The notes below the pieces were generated by a model. The model was not told the origin of the DNA. It worked only from the letters and a program-made list of their open reading frames with translations, and made no database searches. 32,286 nt of DNA from Smithellaceae bacterium (GTDB lineage: Bacteria; Desulfobacterota; Syntrophia; Syntrophales; Smithellaceae): positions 1 through 32,286 of the forward strand of contig JAQVQT010000003.1 of NCBI GenBank assembly GCA_028701435.1, given 5' to 3'. Shown here piece after piece: positions 15,689-23,526 of this stretch; the first letter of the stretch is position 1; each line of letters opens with the position of its first letter. The translations under genes and the position numbers were made by a program.

Positions 15689-16713
15689 AGCTGAGCGCGG
15701 CCAAAATCATCCTGATCGGCTGCGGGTTGGGCATTGTTTATGGCCTGCTGAACGGCTTTTCCAATGCGTTTCTATTGCCTTCCGCGCCGATTATCTCCTT
15801 GCGTCCGCAAATTGCTCTGCCCATGATCGTAGGGATTATCGGGCATCCACTGGCCGGTTTTATCACCGGATTTACGGGAAATATTATCGGCGACGGAATT
15901 TCCGGATTCGGATTCTGGAAATTCTGGAACTGGCATATTGCCAACGGATTGATGGGCCTGATTCCCGGCTTGATTCGTTATCGGGGGATTACGCGCATCG
16001 CCACCGTGCGCGAATTCGGCATTCTTCAGGTGAGCATCATTTTGGCATGCGGCATCGGTGTGGGATTTGCCGTGGTCATGGATGTTCTTTTCCTTCATTT
16101 TATGATTTTCCCTTCCTCTTTGCACGCCTGGATACTGCCTGCTTTTCTGACGGATGTCGTCAATGGCTTTGTGCTGGTTCCGGTGGCGCTTGTTCTGACC
16201 GGCGCTATTTTGATCACGCTGGAAACCAGGACGATTATGATGATTACCGCTTTGCTGATTATTGCCGTTTTGGCTACCGCCGGATCGATCACTTGGGCAG
16301 TGCTGGATGATCTTGTTTCTCATCAGGCGATGGTCAGGAATTTTTACATTGCCGCCATTGTATCGGTTCTACTCCTGGTGATCGGATTTTTAGCTTCGAT
16401 TGTTTTTGTCCGGAAAATGACCGATCCTCTGACCAAAATTACCCGCGCCGCGGAATCCGTGGAAAAGGGAAGCTATGATCTGGAAACATTGGACGGTATT
16501 TCGGGACGCAATGACGAATTGGGGCGGCTGGCTCGGGTTTTTGAACAGATGGCCGGGAAAGTTCTGGAAAGAGAAAAGAAATTGCAAAAGCAGGTGGAAG
16601 AGCTGCAAATCAAAATTGACCGGGAAAAACAGATTGCTGATGTTGCGGAAATTGTCGAGACGGAGTATTTCCGTTCGTTAAAAGAAAAGGCCCGGAAATT
16701 TCGGGCGTCATGA
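15685..16713 (+). CDS. ECF S-component-like membrane domain fused to HAMP and coiled coil
   Basis: A 342-aa inner-membrane protein. Residues ~1-185 hold about five hydrophobic helices with marks of ECF transporter substrate-binding (S) components: IALPMIVGIIGHPLAGFITG, NIIGDGISG and FWNWHIANGLMGLIPGL. Two more helices (about 188-210 and 222-245) enclose a short outer loop. They are followed by a HAMP domain (KMTDPLTKITRAAESVEKGSYD...NDELGRLARVFEQM) and a coiled coil ending in VAEIVETEYFRSLKEKARKFR. A transporter-type ligand-binding module with a signalling linker but no kinase or cyclase of its own is unusual. It may pass a signal to the co-translated MinD-like ATPase or to the divergent cyclase. 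No ECF ATPase or T-component genes are in the window. Function is inferred from architecture. Confidence 0.75.
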   Translation: MKLSAAKIILIGCGLGIVYGLLNGFSNAFLLPSAPIISLRPQIALPMIVGIIGHPLAGFITGFTGNIIGDGISGFGFWKFWNWHIANGLMGLIPGLIRYRGITRIATVREFGILQVSIILACGIGVGFAVVMDVLFLHFMIFPSSLHAWILPAFLTDVVNGFVLVPVALVLTGAILITLETRTIMMITALLIIAVLATAGSITWAVLDDLVSHQAMVRNFYIAAIVSVLLLVIGFLASIVFVRKMTDPLTKITRAAESVEKGSYDLETLDGISGRNDELGRLARVFEQMAGKVLEREKKLQKQVEELQIKIDREKQIADVAEIVETEYFRSLKEKARKFRAS

Positions 16714-16725
16714 AAAGGAGAAAAC

Positions 16726-17694
16726 ATGGACACGATGGCGGCGGCAGTTTTTGACGGGAAGCTTGAGTATGTTCAGGATTATCCCGTAGCGGAAATCAAA
16801 CCCGGATGGGCAAAAATTAAAATTGAATTGGCCGGCATCTGCAAAACCGATATGGAAATCATGAAGGGCTATATGGGATTTAAAGGTGTGCTGGGACATG
16901 AATTTGTAGGCGTGGTGGAAGCCTGTGCCGACCCTCAATGGATCGGAAAAAGAGTCGTGGGTGAAATCAATGCCGCCTGTGGACACTGTGACTGGTGCGC
17001 CCGCGATCTGGGCCGACATTGCCCGAACAGGACCACTTTGGGAATCTTCAACCACGACGGCTGTATGGCGCAATACTGCCAACTGCCGGTGGCCAACCTT
17101 TTAGTCATCCCGGAGGAGATTTCCAATGAACGGGCCGTCCTCACGGAACCTTTGGCCGCCGCCTGCGAGATTCTGGAGCAGTTGCCCGTCAGCGGCAAGG
17201 AAAGGGTTATTGTGCTGGGCGATGGAAGGTTGGGCATTCTTTGCGCCTGGGTTTTATCAACGGCGGTGGAAGATGTAACGGTTGTGGGACATCATCCGGA
17301 GAAGCTGGAGTCGGCAAAATGGCGGGGCATCCAAACCACCTTGAATGAAAAAGATCTTCCACCGGGCGCGGATATTGTGGTGGAGGCGACAGGCTCAGGG
17401 GCGGGCATTGTTTCGGCCATGTCCTTGTGCCGGCCGCGCGGAACGATTGTTTTAAAATCAACCGTAGCTATTTCCGGCGATGTCAATCTGGCGCCGGTGG
17501 TGATCAATGAGCTGAACATTCTAGGGTCTCGTTGCGGCCGGTTTGCCGACGCGCTGAATATAATGCGGAAATATCCCGATATGCCTCTTTCCCGTCTGAT
17601 CACGGCGCGTTATCCGCTGGAGCAAGTGCAGGAGGCATTTGGACGGGCCACGCAAAGCGATGCGCTGAAAGTTCTGCTGGAAATCAGTCCGTGA
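16726..17694 (+). CDS. Zinc-dependent medium-chain (MDR) alcohol dehydrogenase family protein
   Basis: A 322-aa NAD(P)-dependent oxidoreductase. Catalytic zinc ligands C39, H58 and E59 lie in GICKTD and LGHEFVG. The structural zinc is held by C85, C88, C91 and C99 (CGHCDWCARDLGRHC). A Rossmann fold follows with LGDGRLG, and LTEPLAAA precedes it. All catalytic features are intact, so it is probably active. The substrate (alcohol, polyol or sugar derivative) cannot be told. AAGGAG lies five bases before the ATG at 16726, and the previous gene ends only 12 bases upstream. It shares its operon with a second Rossmann-type protein downstream, so both may act in one redox or nucleotide-linked pathway. 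Confidence 0.85.
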   Translation: MDTMAAAVFDGKLEYVQDYPVAEIKPGWAKIKIELAGICKTDMEIMKGYMGFKGVLGHEFVGVVEACADPQWIGKRVVGEINAACGHCDWCARDLGRHCPNRTTLGIFNHDGCMAQYCQLPVANLLVIPEEISNERAVLTEPLAAACEILEQLPVSGKERVIVLGDGRLGILCAWVLSTAVEDVTVVGHHPEKLESAKWRGIQTTLNEKDLPPGADIVVEATGSGAGIVSAMSLCRPRGTIVLKSTVAISGDVNLAPVVINELNILGSRCGRFADALNIMRKYPDMPLSRLITARYPLEQVQEAFGRATQSDALKVLLEISP

Positions 17695-17742
17695 GGGATG
17701 CCGCCGACTGCCCGCAAACAAGGCATTGAAGGAGGAACATAA

Positions 17743-20301
17743 GTGAAGTCAGATGTCAGCGATATGCTCCGGAAGCTCATTCGGACACAGGAAATTACGG
17801 ATACCGAGGGAGAAGTCGTTTCCGAAGCGCCGGTGGAACTCACGACTCTGGGTGTTCCCCTGATCCGCAAAAGCAATAAACATTATGTAATCGATCTGAC
17901 GAATACCCGGGTTTTTCGAAACTTGCATACTTTTGTGCAAATGTTGACGGAAGAGGTGATTGAGCAGTGCGGATTCGGCATTGCCGATATTATGGTGCGG
18001 CGCAAGGTTGATCGCGGGTTGACTCCGGAGCTTTGCGCGATCGGGCTGGACTGGATTATGATCTATGTCCGGTTGGATGCCGCCGACAGCCTGCCTTTTG
18101 ACTATCGCAATTTCGGCAACTGCATGCAGGTGATTTTCCGCGCTTTGCAGACCGAAAAGTGGGGCGGCATTCTCTTTCCGGAATTCTTCGGGCTGAAAAA
18201 TCAGGAAAACGATCTGAACAATCCCCCCGCGCTCCTCTTTCCGTTTCATCTTCATGACCGGGAAGAAAAAAACGGCAATTATTTTCTGGTGGAATACAGC
18301 CGCCCCGGCCGTTTTCTGCGCATTACCATCGAGGATGCCGCCGGCTCCCGCCTGCAATTAAAGCGGATTCCCCATCGCGTTGTGGATCAACTGGTTCGCC
18401 CCTCCTATTTTGCGGATATTTATCCAACGGCTGAAAAGATTCATCAGGGAATGCTGCATGAGGCCATGAACCACCGTTCTGAATATCAGGAAGATATGAC
18501 CCGGCTCCCGGATTTTTTTGCCCATCTGCAACGCGAAGGGCTGCCTGATCTGCAAAAGATTCATTTTACCTGGCCGACGGATGACCGGCAGATGCTGTTT
18601 TTGGAAAATATTACCGCGGATGCGGCGACGGAATCCTTGATTATGCTCGTAAAAGAGATCCAGTTGCTGGATGATCCCCATGCGCTGAATTTATTATCCA
18701 AAGGTTATGTTGTTGAAATGATTGCCGGATCGTTTCATGTCTACTTTGATGTTTCCCGCTACGGCGCCTGCCTGAATGTGAGCTTTGATGAATTGCGTAC
18801 GGCTTTGACAATGGAGAATTACCTTTCGAGCATGCCCGCTTTGCAAGGCGCATGCGAAAAACGTCAGGGAGCGCTGCATCCGGTGCGGATTTTCCTGATC
18901 CATCATATTACCGCGGAAGTGATCGGCCTGATCCAGGCATTGGAAGGTGCGGGATGCGCGGCGGTCAGCACATTTTTTGTCCAATATTTGGGCGTTGTTC
19001 CGGAGTCTTATCTGGAAACACTGATGTCTGTGCCCCGGGAAAAATTCCAGTTTTACAGCCTGCAGAAAATTGAGACCCGCCAAAATCTGGTCGGTTTTTA
19101 TCAATTATCTCGTCAATTTACACCCCTGGCGGAGATGGAGGATATCAATAAGACGCTGCTGGCGGAAGACCTGAATTTTCTGGGGGCCATGCGTCTGGCT
19201 TCCGGACGCCTATTTTTGAAAGAAGTTGTGCTTGCCCGGCAAAATAAAGAACCGCTGCTCCTGGTGGAAGACGGCGGCTATCTGGCGCCGCTTCTCAATC
19301 GTTTTTGCCTGGAGATGAAAACCGTCGGCGAGGTTTTTGACTATTTTCATTTGTCTTTGCCCGACGGCGATGAAAAACTTTTTTTCAGCGACTGGCTTGC
19401 CGGGACTTTTCTGGGCAGCGTTGAACATACCCGAAACGGCTATGACTACAATAATGAAGTATATCAAGAATTTGGCAGGCTGCAGTTTCCCGCCGTCAGC
19501 ATTGCTCTGTCCAGACTCAAAAGAGGCCCGGAAGCCAAAGAATGCGCCCTGTCGATTCTCAATGCCACGGAAAATATTCTCAACCGGCTGGGGATGCTTT
19601 TTTCGAGGCGGACGATAACGCTTCTCGGATCGTCCGGAGCGATTGGGAATTTCCTAAAGCAGGAACTTCTCCATCGCGTCTCGGGCAGTCATCTTTTTGG
19701 CGTGGATATCGCCGCACCGGAAAATTCCAGTCAGAACATGACGGAAGTGAAAACGCTCGATGACCTGGGAAAAGACGCTATCATCCATACCGATATGTTC
19801 ATCGGCGTGGTCGGCCATTCGATCTTGCGGCAAAAGCATCTTGAAGAAATTATGCTGTACAGCCGGCATCGAAAAATATTCTTCATCAGCGGTTCGACCA
19901 AAACAGTGGAATTTGCCGACGTGCAGGATTATCTGCAATCCCTTCGCGACGCGGTAAGCCCTTGCGTCCGGGGACGGGCGGTGCAAGTGGAATTTAATGC
20001 CCTGCGTGATCTTCAAACCGGCATTCTGCAAGGCTATGAGGCTGCCATTTCCTTTCCCGAGGATCCGTCGAAAAACAAGATTATGTTTTTATTGGGCGAG
20101 CTGATGCCCATTAATTTTCTCTATTATGGCATTTCCCGCGAGATTGTGGACGAGGTTATGGCGCAGTTGTTTACGCTGTCCTGTGGTTTTGTGAGTCGGC
20201 AGCGCTCCGAAGATAAACTGCCATCCGCGCTTTTCGCGGTGGATTACGAAATCGACGGGGAAGCCGGGGCAATTTCTTTTGACGGTAAAAGCCGGACATA
20301 A
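17743..20301 (+). CDS. Large protein with a divergent S-adenosylhomocysteine hydrolase-like C-terminal half
   Basis: An 852-aa cytosolic protein with no membrane segments. Residues 1-375 match nothing I recognise. From H379 the order of motifs parallels SAH hydrolase. HPVRIFLIHHITAEVIGLI corresponds to the substrate-domain start, and EDGGYL (509-514) to DDGGDL. SVEHTRNG (559-566) corresponds to SEETTTG, the GxxGxxG loop GSSGAIG (629-635) to the NAD site, and VVGHS plus SGSTKTVEF to the second half of the Rossmann fold. The HYRY-type C-terminal NAD-binding tail is not seen, and the catalytic Lys/Asp pair cannot be placed with confidence. SAH hydrolase activity is therefore doubtful. The GTG start has GGAGG seven bases upstream. 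It is the last gene of the operon. Confidence 0.6.
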   Translation: MKSDVSDMLRKLIRTQEITDTEGEVVSEAPVELTTLGVPLIRKSNKHYVIDLTNTRVFRNLHTFVQMLTEEVIEQCGFGIADIMVRRKVDRGLTPELCAIGLDWIMIYVRLDAADSLPFDYRNFGNCMQVIFRALQTEKWGGILFPEFFGLKNQENDLNNPPALLFPFHLHDREEKNGNYFLVEYSRPGRFLRITIEDAAGSRLQLKRIPHRVVDQLVRPSYFADIYPTAEKIHQGMLHEAMNHRSEYQEDMTRLPDFFAHLQREGLPDLQKIHFTWPTDDRQMLFLENITADAATESLIMLVKEIQLLDDPHALNLLSKGYVVEMIAGSFHVYFDVSRYGACLNVSFDELRTALTMENYLSSMPALQGACEKRQGALHPVRIFLIHHITAEVIGLIQALEGAGCAAVSTFFVQYLGVVPESYLETLMSVPREKFQFYSLQKIETRQNLVGFYQLSRQFTPLAEMEDINKTLLAEDLNFLGAMRLASGRLFLKEVVLARQNKEPLLLVEDGGYLAPLLNRFCLEMKTVGEVFDYFHLSLPDGDEKLFFSDWLAGTFLGSVEHTRNGYDYNNEVYQEFGRLQFPAVSIALSRLKRGPEAKECALSILNATENILNRLGMLFSRRTITLLGSSGAIGNFLKQELLHRVSGSHLFGVDIAAPENSSQNMTEVKTLDDLGKDAIIHTDMFIGVVGHSILRQKHLEEIMLYSRHRKIFFISGSTKTVEFADVQDYLQSLRDAVSPCVRGRAVQVEFNALRDLQTGILQGYEAAISFPEDPSKNKIMFLLGELMPINFLYYGISREIVDEVMAQLFTLSCGFVSRQRSEDKLPSALFAVDYEIDGEAGAISFDGKSRT

Positions 20302-20411
20302 ATCAGGGAAAATCAGGAGGCGATGACGACGGGGGGCGGCCATCCGTTTTTGCATCCATCTTTCTGCGAAACTCAATTTTGTCAAAACATTTCCTGTTCA
20401 AAACATTGGCT

Positions 20412-20438
20412 TGACAAATCCGGATTAAGGATATAAAT
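20412..20438 (+). promoter_or_regulatory. Candidate promoter upstream of the EF-G gene
   Basis: A perfect TTGACA (20412-20417) is followed by TATAAA (20433-20438) at a rather short 15-base spacing. It lies in the 258-bp gap after the large operon gene and about 120 bases before the EF-G start. A transcript from it would include the downstream hairpin and T-tract. Confidence 0.5.
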
Positions 20439-20475
20439 GCTCAAACCTTATTTCTAAGGCTCGATTACGGTGGAT

Positions 20476-20520
20476 CCCCCCATCTGGCAGAGACTCTTCC
20501 ATGTGCGGGGAATTTTTTTT
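20476..20520 (+). terminator. Rho-independent terminator or attenuator in the EF-G leader
   Basis: An imperfect 17-base-arm hairpin spans 20476-20492 and 20494-20510. The CCCC/GGGG base is intact, with three mismatches and one G-U pair further in. It is followed by AA and eight T (20513-20520). It may end transcription of the upstream operon. It lies between the only convincing promoter and the EF-G start, so it may also attenuate EF-G expression. A short CCTTA/TAAGG hairpin just before it (20447-20460) could give an alternative fold. Confidence 0.6.
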
Positions 20521-20559
20521 CGTAGAATCCGGGCGGCCATTTTGTGAAAGGGATGCACC

Positions 20560-22647
20560 ATGAAGTTTGACGATCAGAAAATACGCAATATCGGAATCAG
20601 CGCGCACATCGACTCCGGTAAAACCACACTCAGCGAGAGGATTCTGTTTTATACCAAGAGAATTCACGCGATCCATGACGTGAAAGGCAAAGACGGTGTG
20701 GGTGCCACCATGGATTCGATGGACCTGGAAAAGGAGCGCGGCATCACCATTGCATCGGCCGCTACCTACTGCGAATGGAAGGGTCATGAAATCAATATCA
20801 TCGACACGCCCGGCCACGTGGATTTCACGATTGAAGTGGAAAGGTCCCTGCGCGTGCTGGACGGCGCGATTCTGGTTCTGTGCTCCGTCGGCGGCGTTCA
20901 GTCCCAGTCCATCACCGTCGATCAGCAGATGAAGCGCTACAAGGTTCCCTGCATTGCGTTTATCAATAAATGCGACCGCAGCGGCGCCAATCCATTCCGC
21001 GTGATTGAACAGCTTCGCACTAAACTCGGCCATAACGCCGTGGCCATGCAGATTCCCGTCGGTCTGGAAACAGAGCTGGAGGGCGTGGTCGATCTGGTGG
21101 CGATGAAAGCCGTTTATTTTGACGGAGAAAGCGGCGAAGAGGTCCGCGTGGAGGACATTCCGCCACATTTACGGGCTGAAGCAGCAGCCAAAAGAGAAGC
21201 GCTGGTCGATGCCGCATCATTATTTTCCGACGAATTAACGGAAGCGATTCTGGAGGAGAAGGAAATCTCCCCCGAGCTTCTTTACACCGCCCTGCGCAGA
21301 GGGACATTGAAGAGGGAGCTGACCCCGGTTTACATGGGATCCGCTTATAAAAACAAAGCGATTCAGCCCCTGCTTGACGGAGTGACCTATCTGTTGCCCG
21401 CCCCGTCGGAAGTGGAGAATGTCGCCCTGGACATGAATCATCATGAAGAACCGGTCGTTCTGACCGGCGATCCGGAAAAGCCGATCATCGCGCTGGCGTT
21501 CAAGCTGGAAGACGGCCAGTACGGACAGCTTACCTATATCCGCGTTTATGAAGGGACCATCGAAAAAGGCTCGACCATCGTGAATGTCCGCAACGGCAAG
21601 AAAGTCAAGGTCGGCCGCGTCGTCCGGATGCACGCCGATCAGATGGAAGACGTCGATTCTTTGCGCGCCGGCTACATCGGCGCCCTCTTCGGGATAGAAT
21701 GCTCGTCGGGAGACACGTTTGTGTCGCCGGGGATCAATATGACCATGACCTCGATGTACGTGCCGAAGCCGGTCATTTCGCTGGCGATCGTGCCGAAAGA
21801 CAACAAGGCGCAAATGGCCATGTCCAAAGCCCTGAACCGCTTTTCCAAAGAGGATCCGACGTTCAAGACGCATGTGGATCCGGAAACCAACGAGACCATC
21901 ATCGAAGGCATGGGCGAGCTGCATCTGGACATCTATGTCGAGCGAATGAAGCGCGAATACAACGCGGAAGTGACCACAGGCAATCCCCGTGTAGCGTACC
22001 GGGAAACCATTACGCAGCGGGCCGATTTCAACTACACGCATAAAAAGCAAACCGGCGGCTCCGGGCAGTTCGGACGCATTGCCGGCTACATCGAACCGAT
22101 CAGCGACGCGGAATTTGTTTTTGAAAATAAGATATTCGGCGGCGCCATTCCCACGCAGTATATTCCCGCGTGCGAAAAAGGTTTCCGGCAGAGCATGGCC
22201 AAAGGGCCCAAGCTGGAGTTCCCGATTACCGGCGTGAAAGTCGTGATCGATGACGGCGCGTCGCACGCCGTGGATTCCTCGGACATGGCGTTTCAGGCGG
22301 CGGCCCGCGGCGCCTTTCGGGACGCCTATTTGCGCGCCAAACCCGTCGTTCACGAGCCGATCATGAAAGTCGTCGTTGAATCGCCGACGGAATTTCAGGG
22401 GTCCGTGATGGGACTCCTCAATCAGCGGCGCGGCATGATCATCGGTTCGCAGGACGAAGGCGTCATGTGCGTCATTGAATCTCAGGTGCCGCTGGGGGAA
22501 ATGTTCGGTTTTTCAACCATCCTTCGCTCCGCGACGCAGGGCAAGGCGCAGTTTACCATGGAATTTGCCCTTTACCGCCAGGTGCCGCAATCGATTGCGG
22601 AGAAAATCGCCCTGGAAGCGGCCAAGAACAAGAAAACGGCGGCGTAA
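20560..22647 (+). CDS. fusA: Elongation factor G, spd/mitochondrial EFG1-like type
   Basis: A 695-aa ribosomal translocase GTPase. The G1 motif is AHIDSGKTT, with Ser where canonical bacterial EF-G has Ala. Switch I/G2 is MDLEKERGITIASAATY, G3 DTPGHVDF, G4 NKCD and G5 GSAYKN. Domains II to V follow at normal length, including EGMGELHLDIYVERM and GGSGQFG. AHIDSGKTT, the RVLDGAILVLCSVGGVQSQ stretch and the QMKRYKVP segment resemble the spdEFG1/mitochondrial EFG1 branch known from spirochaetes, planctomycetes and deltaproteobacteria. No rpsL, rpsG or tuf neighbours are present, so it lies outside the classical str operon. AAGGG is eight bases before the ATG. Whether it does translocation, recycling or both is not shown by sequence alone. 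Confidence 0.92.
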   Translation: MKFDDQKIRNIGISAHIDSGKTTLSERILFYTKRIHAIHDVKGKDGVGATMDSMDLEKERGITIASAATYCEWKGHEINIIDTPGHVDFTIEVERSLRVLDGAILVLCSVGGVQSQSITVDQQMKRYKVPCIAFINKCDRSGANPFRVIEQLRTKLGHNAVAMQIPVGLETELEGVVDLVAMKAVYFDGESGEEVRVEDIPPHLRAEAAAKREALVDAASLFSDELTEAILEEKEISPELLYTALRRGTLKRELTPVYMGSAYKNKAIQPLLDGVTYLLPAPSEVENVALDMNHHEEPVVLTGDPEKPIIALAFKLEDGQYGQLTYIRVYEGTIEKGSTIVNVRNGKKVKVGRVVRMHADQMEDVDSLRAGYIGALFGIECSSGDTFVSPGINMTMTSMYVPKPVISLAIVPKDNKAQMAMSKALNRFSKEDPTFKTHVDPETNETIIEGMGELHLDIYVERMKREYNAEVTTGNPRVAYRETITQRADFNYTHKKQTGGSGQFGRIAGYIEPISDAEFVFENKIFGGAIPTQYIPACEKGFRQSMAKGPKLEFPITGVKVVIDDGASHAVDSSDMAFQAAARGAFRDAYLRAKPVVHEPIMKVVVESPTEFQGSVMGLLNQRRGMIIGSQDEGVMCVIESQVPLGEMFGFSTILRSATQGKAQFTMEFALYRQVPQSIAEKIALEAAKNKKTAA

Positions 22648-22654
22648 TACAGAG

Positions 22655-22689
22655 GCGATAGGCTATAGGCAATGGGCGATAGGTAATGG
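22655..22689 (+). repeat. Five-copy heptanucleotide tandem repeat
   Basis: Five consecutive 7-base units, GCGATAG, GCTATAG, GCAATGG, GCGATAG and GTAATGG, fill the gap after the EF-G stop. They share the pattern GNNATRG. Such degenerate heptamer tracts in intergenic DNA can vary in copy number by slippage. The tract runs into the first possible start codon of the next gene. Confidence 0.65.
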
Positions 22690-22748
22690 TGGTGAGCAGG
22701 GCTTTAAGACGGGAAGACAATGTCATCCATTTAACGTATGAGGACATG

Positions 22749-23447
22749 ATGATGATTAAGAAAGAAATCATAGAGAGAAATCCGCTGTTGAACCTGGGAT
22801 TCGAACGGGAATATATCCTGGCCGACGGAGGATTGGGTGCGGTTCTGGCCCACGCCGGCGTCGGCAAAACGGCGCTGCTCGTACAGACGGCGCTGCATGC
22901 CATGATGCATGAACAGCCCGTGCTGCATGTCAGCCTGAACGACGCGGTCAGCAAGGTGGATTTGTGGTACCGCGAATTATTCAACGACATGGCCTCAAAA
23001 TATGATTCCACGGAAATTACCCAATACTGGGAAAATATGCTTAATTACCGGTTTATCATGACCTTCCGGGTGGAAGGATTCAGCGTTCCGAAGCTGGAGG
23101 AGCGTCTGGCCGACCTGATGCAGCAGAATATTTTCAAGCCGCACACCGTTATTCTGGACGGCCTGAAATTTGATGAATCCGGGCGGGGGCTGTTGGTGGA
23201 ATTGAAGGAAATGGCCGGAAAATACGCCATGCGCATCTGGTGCACCGTTCACACGCATCGTCATGAACCGCCCAAGGAAGATGGATTGCCTCTTTCTTTC
23301 CTGCATGTGGCGGATCTTTTTGATGTGCTGGTGCAGTTGTCTTCCCAGGGGCCCGAAGTTTATATTAAAGCCCTCAAGGGCCAGTTGCCCGATTCCCGGC
23401 AGGATGCCCTGCTGCTCGATCCGGCGACCATGCTGATCAAATCGTAA
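22749..23447 (+). CDS. P-loop NTPase of RecA/KaiC-like appearance, function unknown
   Basis: About 232 aa, cytosolic. A Walker A loop AHAGVGKTALL follows a short N-terminal helix region. A Walker B-like strand TVILDGLKF comes about 110 residues later, and a Gln/Ser-rich end strand LVQLSSQGPEVY follows. This layout fits RecA/RAD55/KaiC-type ATPases, but no named family is recognised. The start is uncertain. Three successive ATG codons (22746, 22749, 22752) follow GAGG at 22740-22743, and the middle one has the best spacing. An ATG at 22686 would add 21 residues but begins within the heptamer repeat. It lies about 100 bases after the EF-G gene, on the same strand and before a strong terminator, so co-transcription is likely. 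Confidence 0.7.
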   Translation: MMIKKEIIERNPLLNLGFEREYILADGGLGAVLAHAGVGKTALLVQTALHAMMHEQPVLHVSLNDAVSKVDLWYRELFNDMASKYDSTEITQYWENMLNYRFIMTFRVEGFSVPKLEERLADLMQQNIFKPHTVILDGLKFDESGRGLLVELKEMAGKYAMRIWCTVHTHRHEPPKEDGLPLSFLHVADLFDVLVQLSSQGPEVYIKALKGQLPDSRQDALLLDPATMLIKS

Positions 23448-23486
23448 AAAAAGGAGGCAGTCCGACGGACTGCCTCCCCTGTTTTT
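23446..23486. terminator. Perfect bidirectional intrinsic terminator
   Basis: An 11-bp perfect stem (GGAGGCAGTCC at 23453-23463 with its complement at 23467-23477, loop GAC) is flanked by seven A on the left (23446-23452) and five T on the right (23482-23486). It therefore ends both the + strand NTPase transcript and the - strand acyl-CoA ligase transcript. The left A-run begins within the NTPase stop codon. Confidence 0.9.
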
Positions 23487-23526
23487 GCTTCCGGTTTTTT
23501 GGTTTGTCAAAACCGATAGCTTCCGT

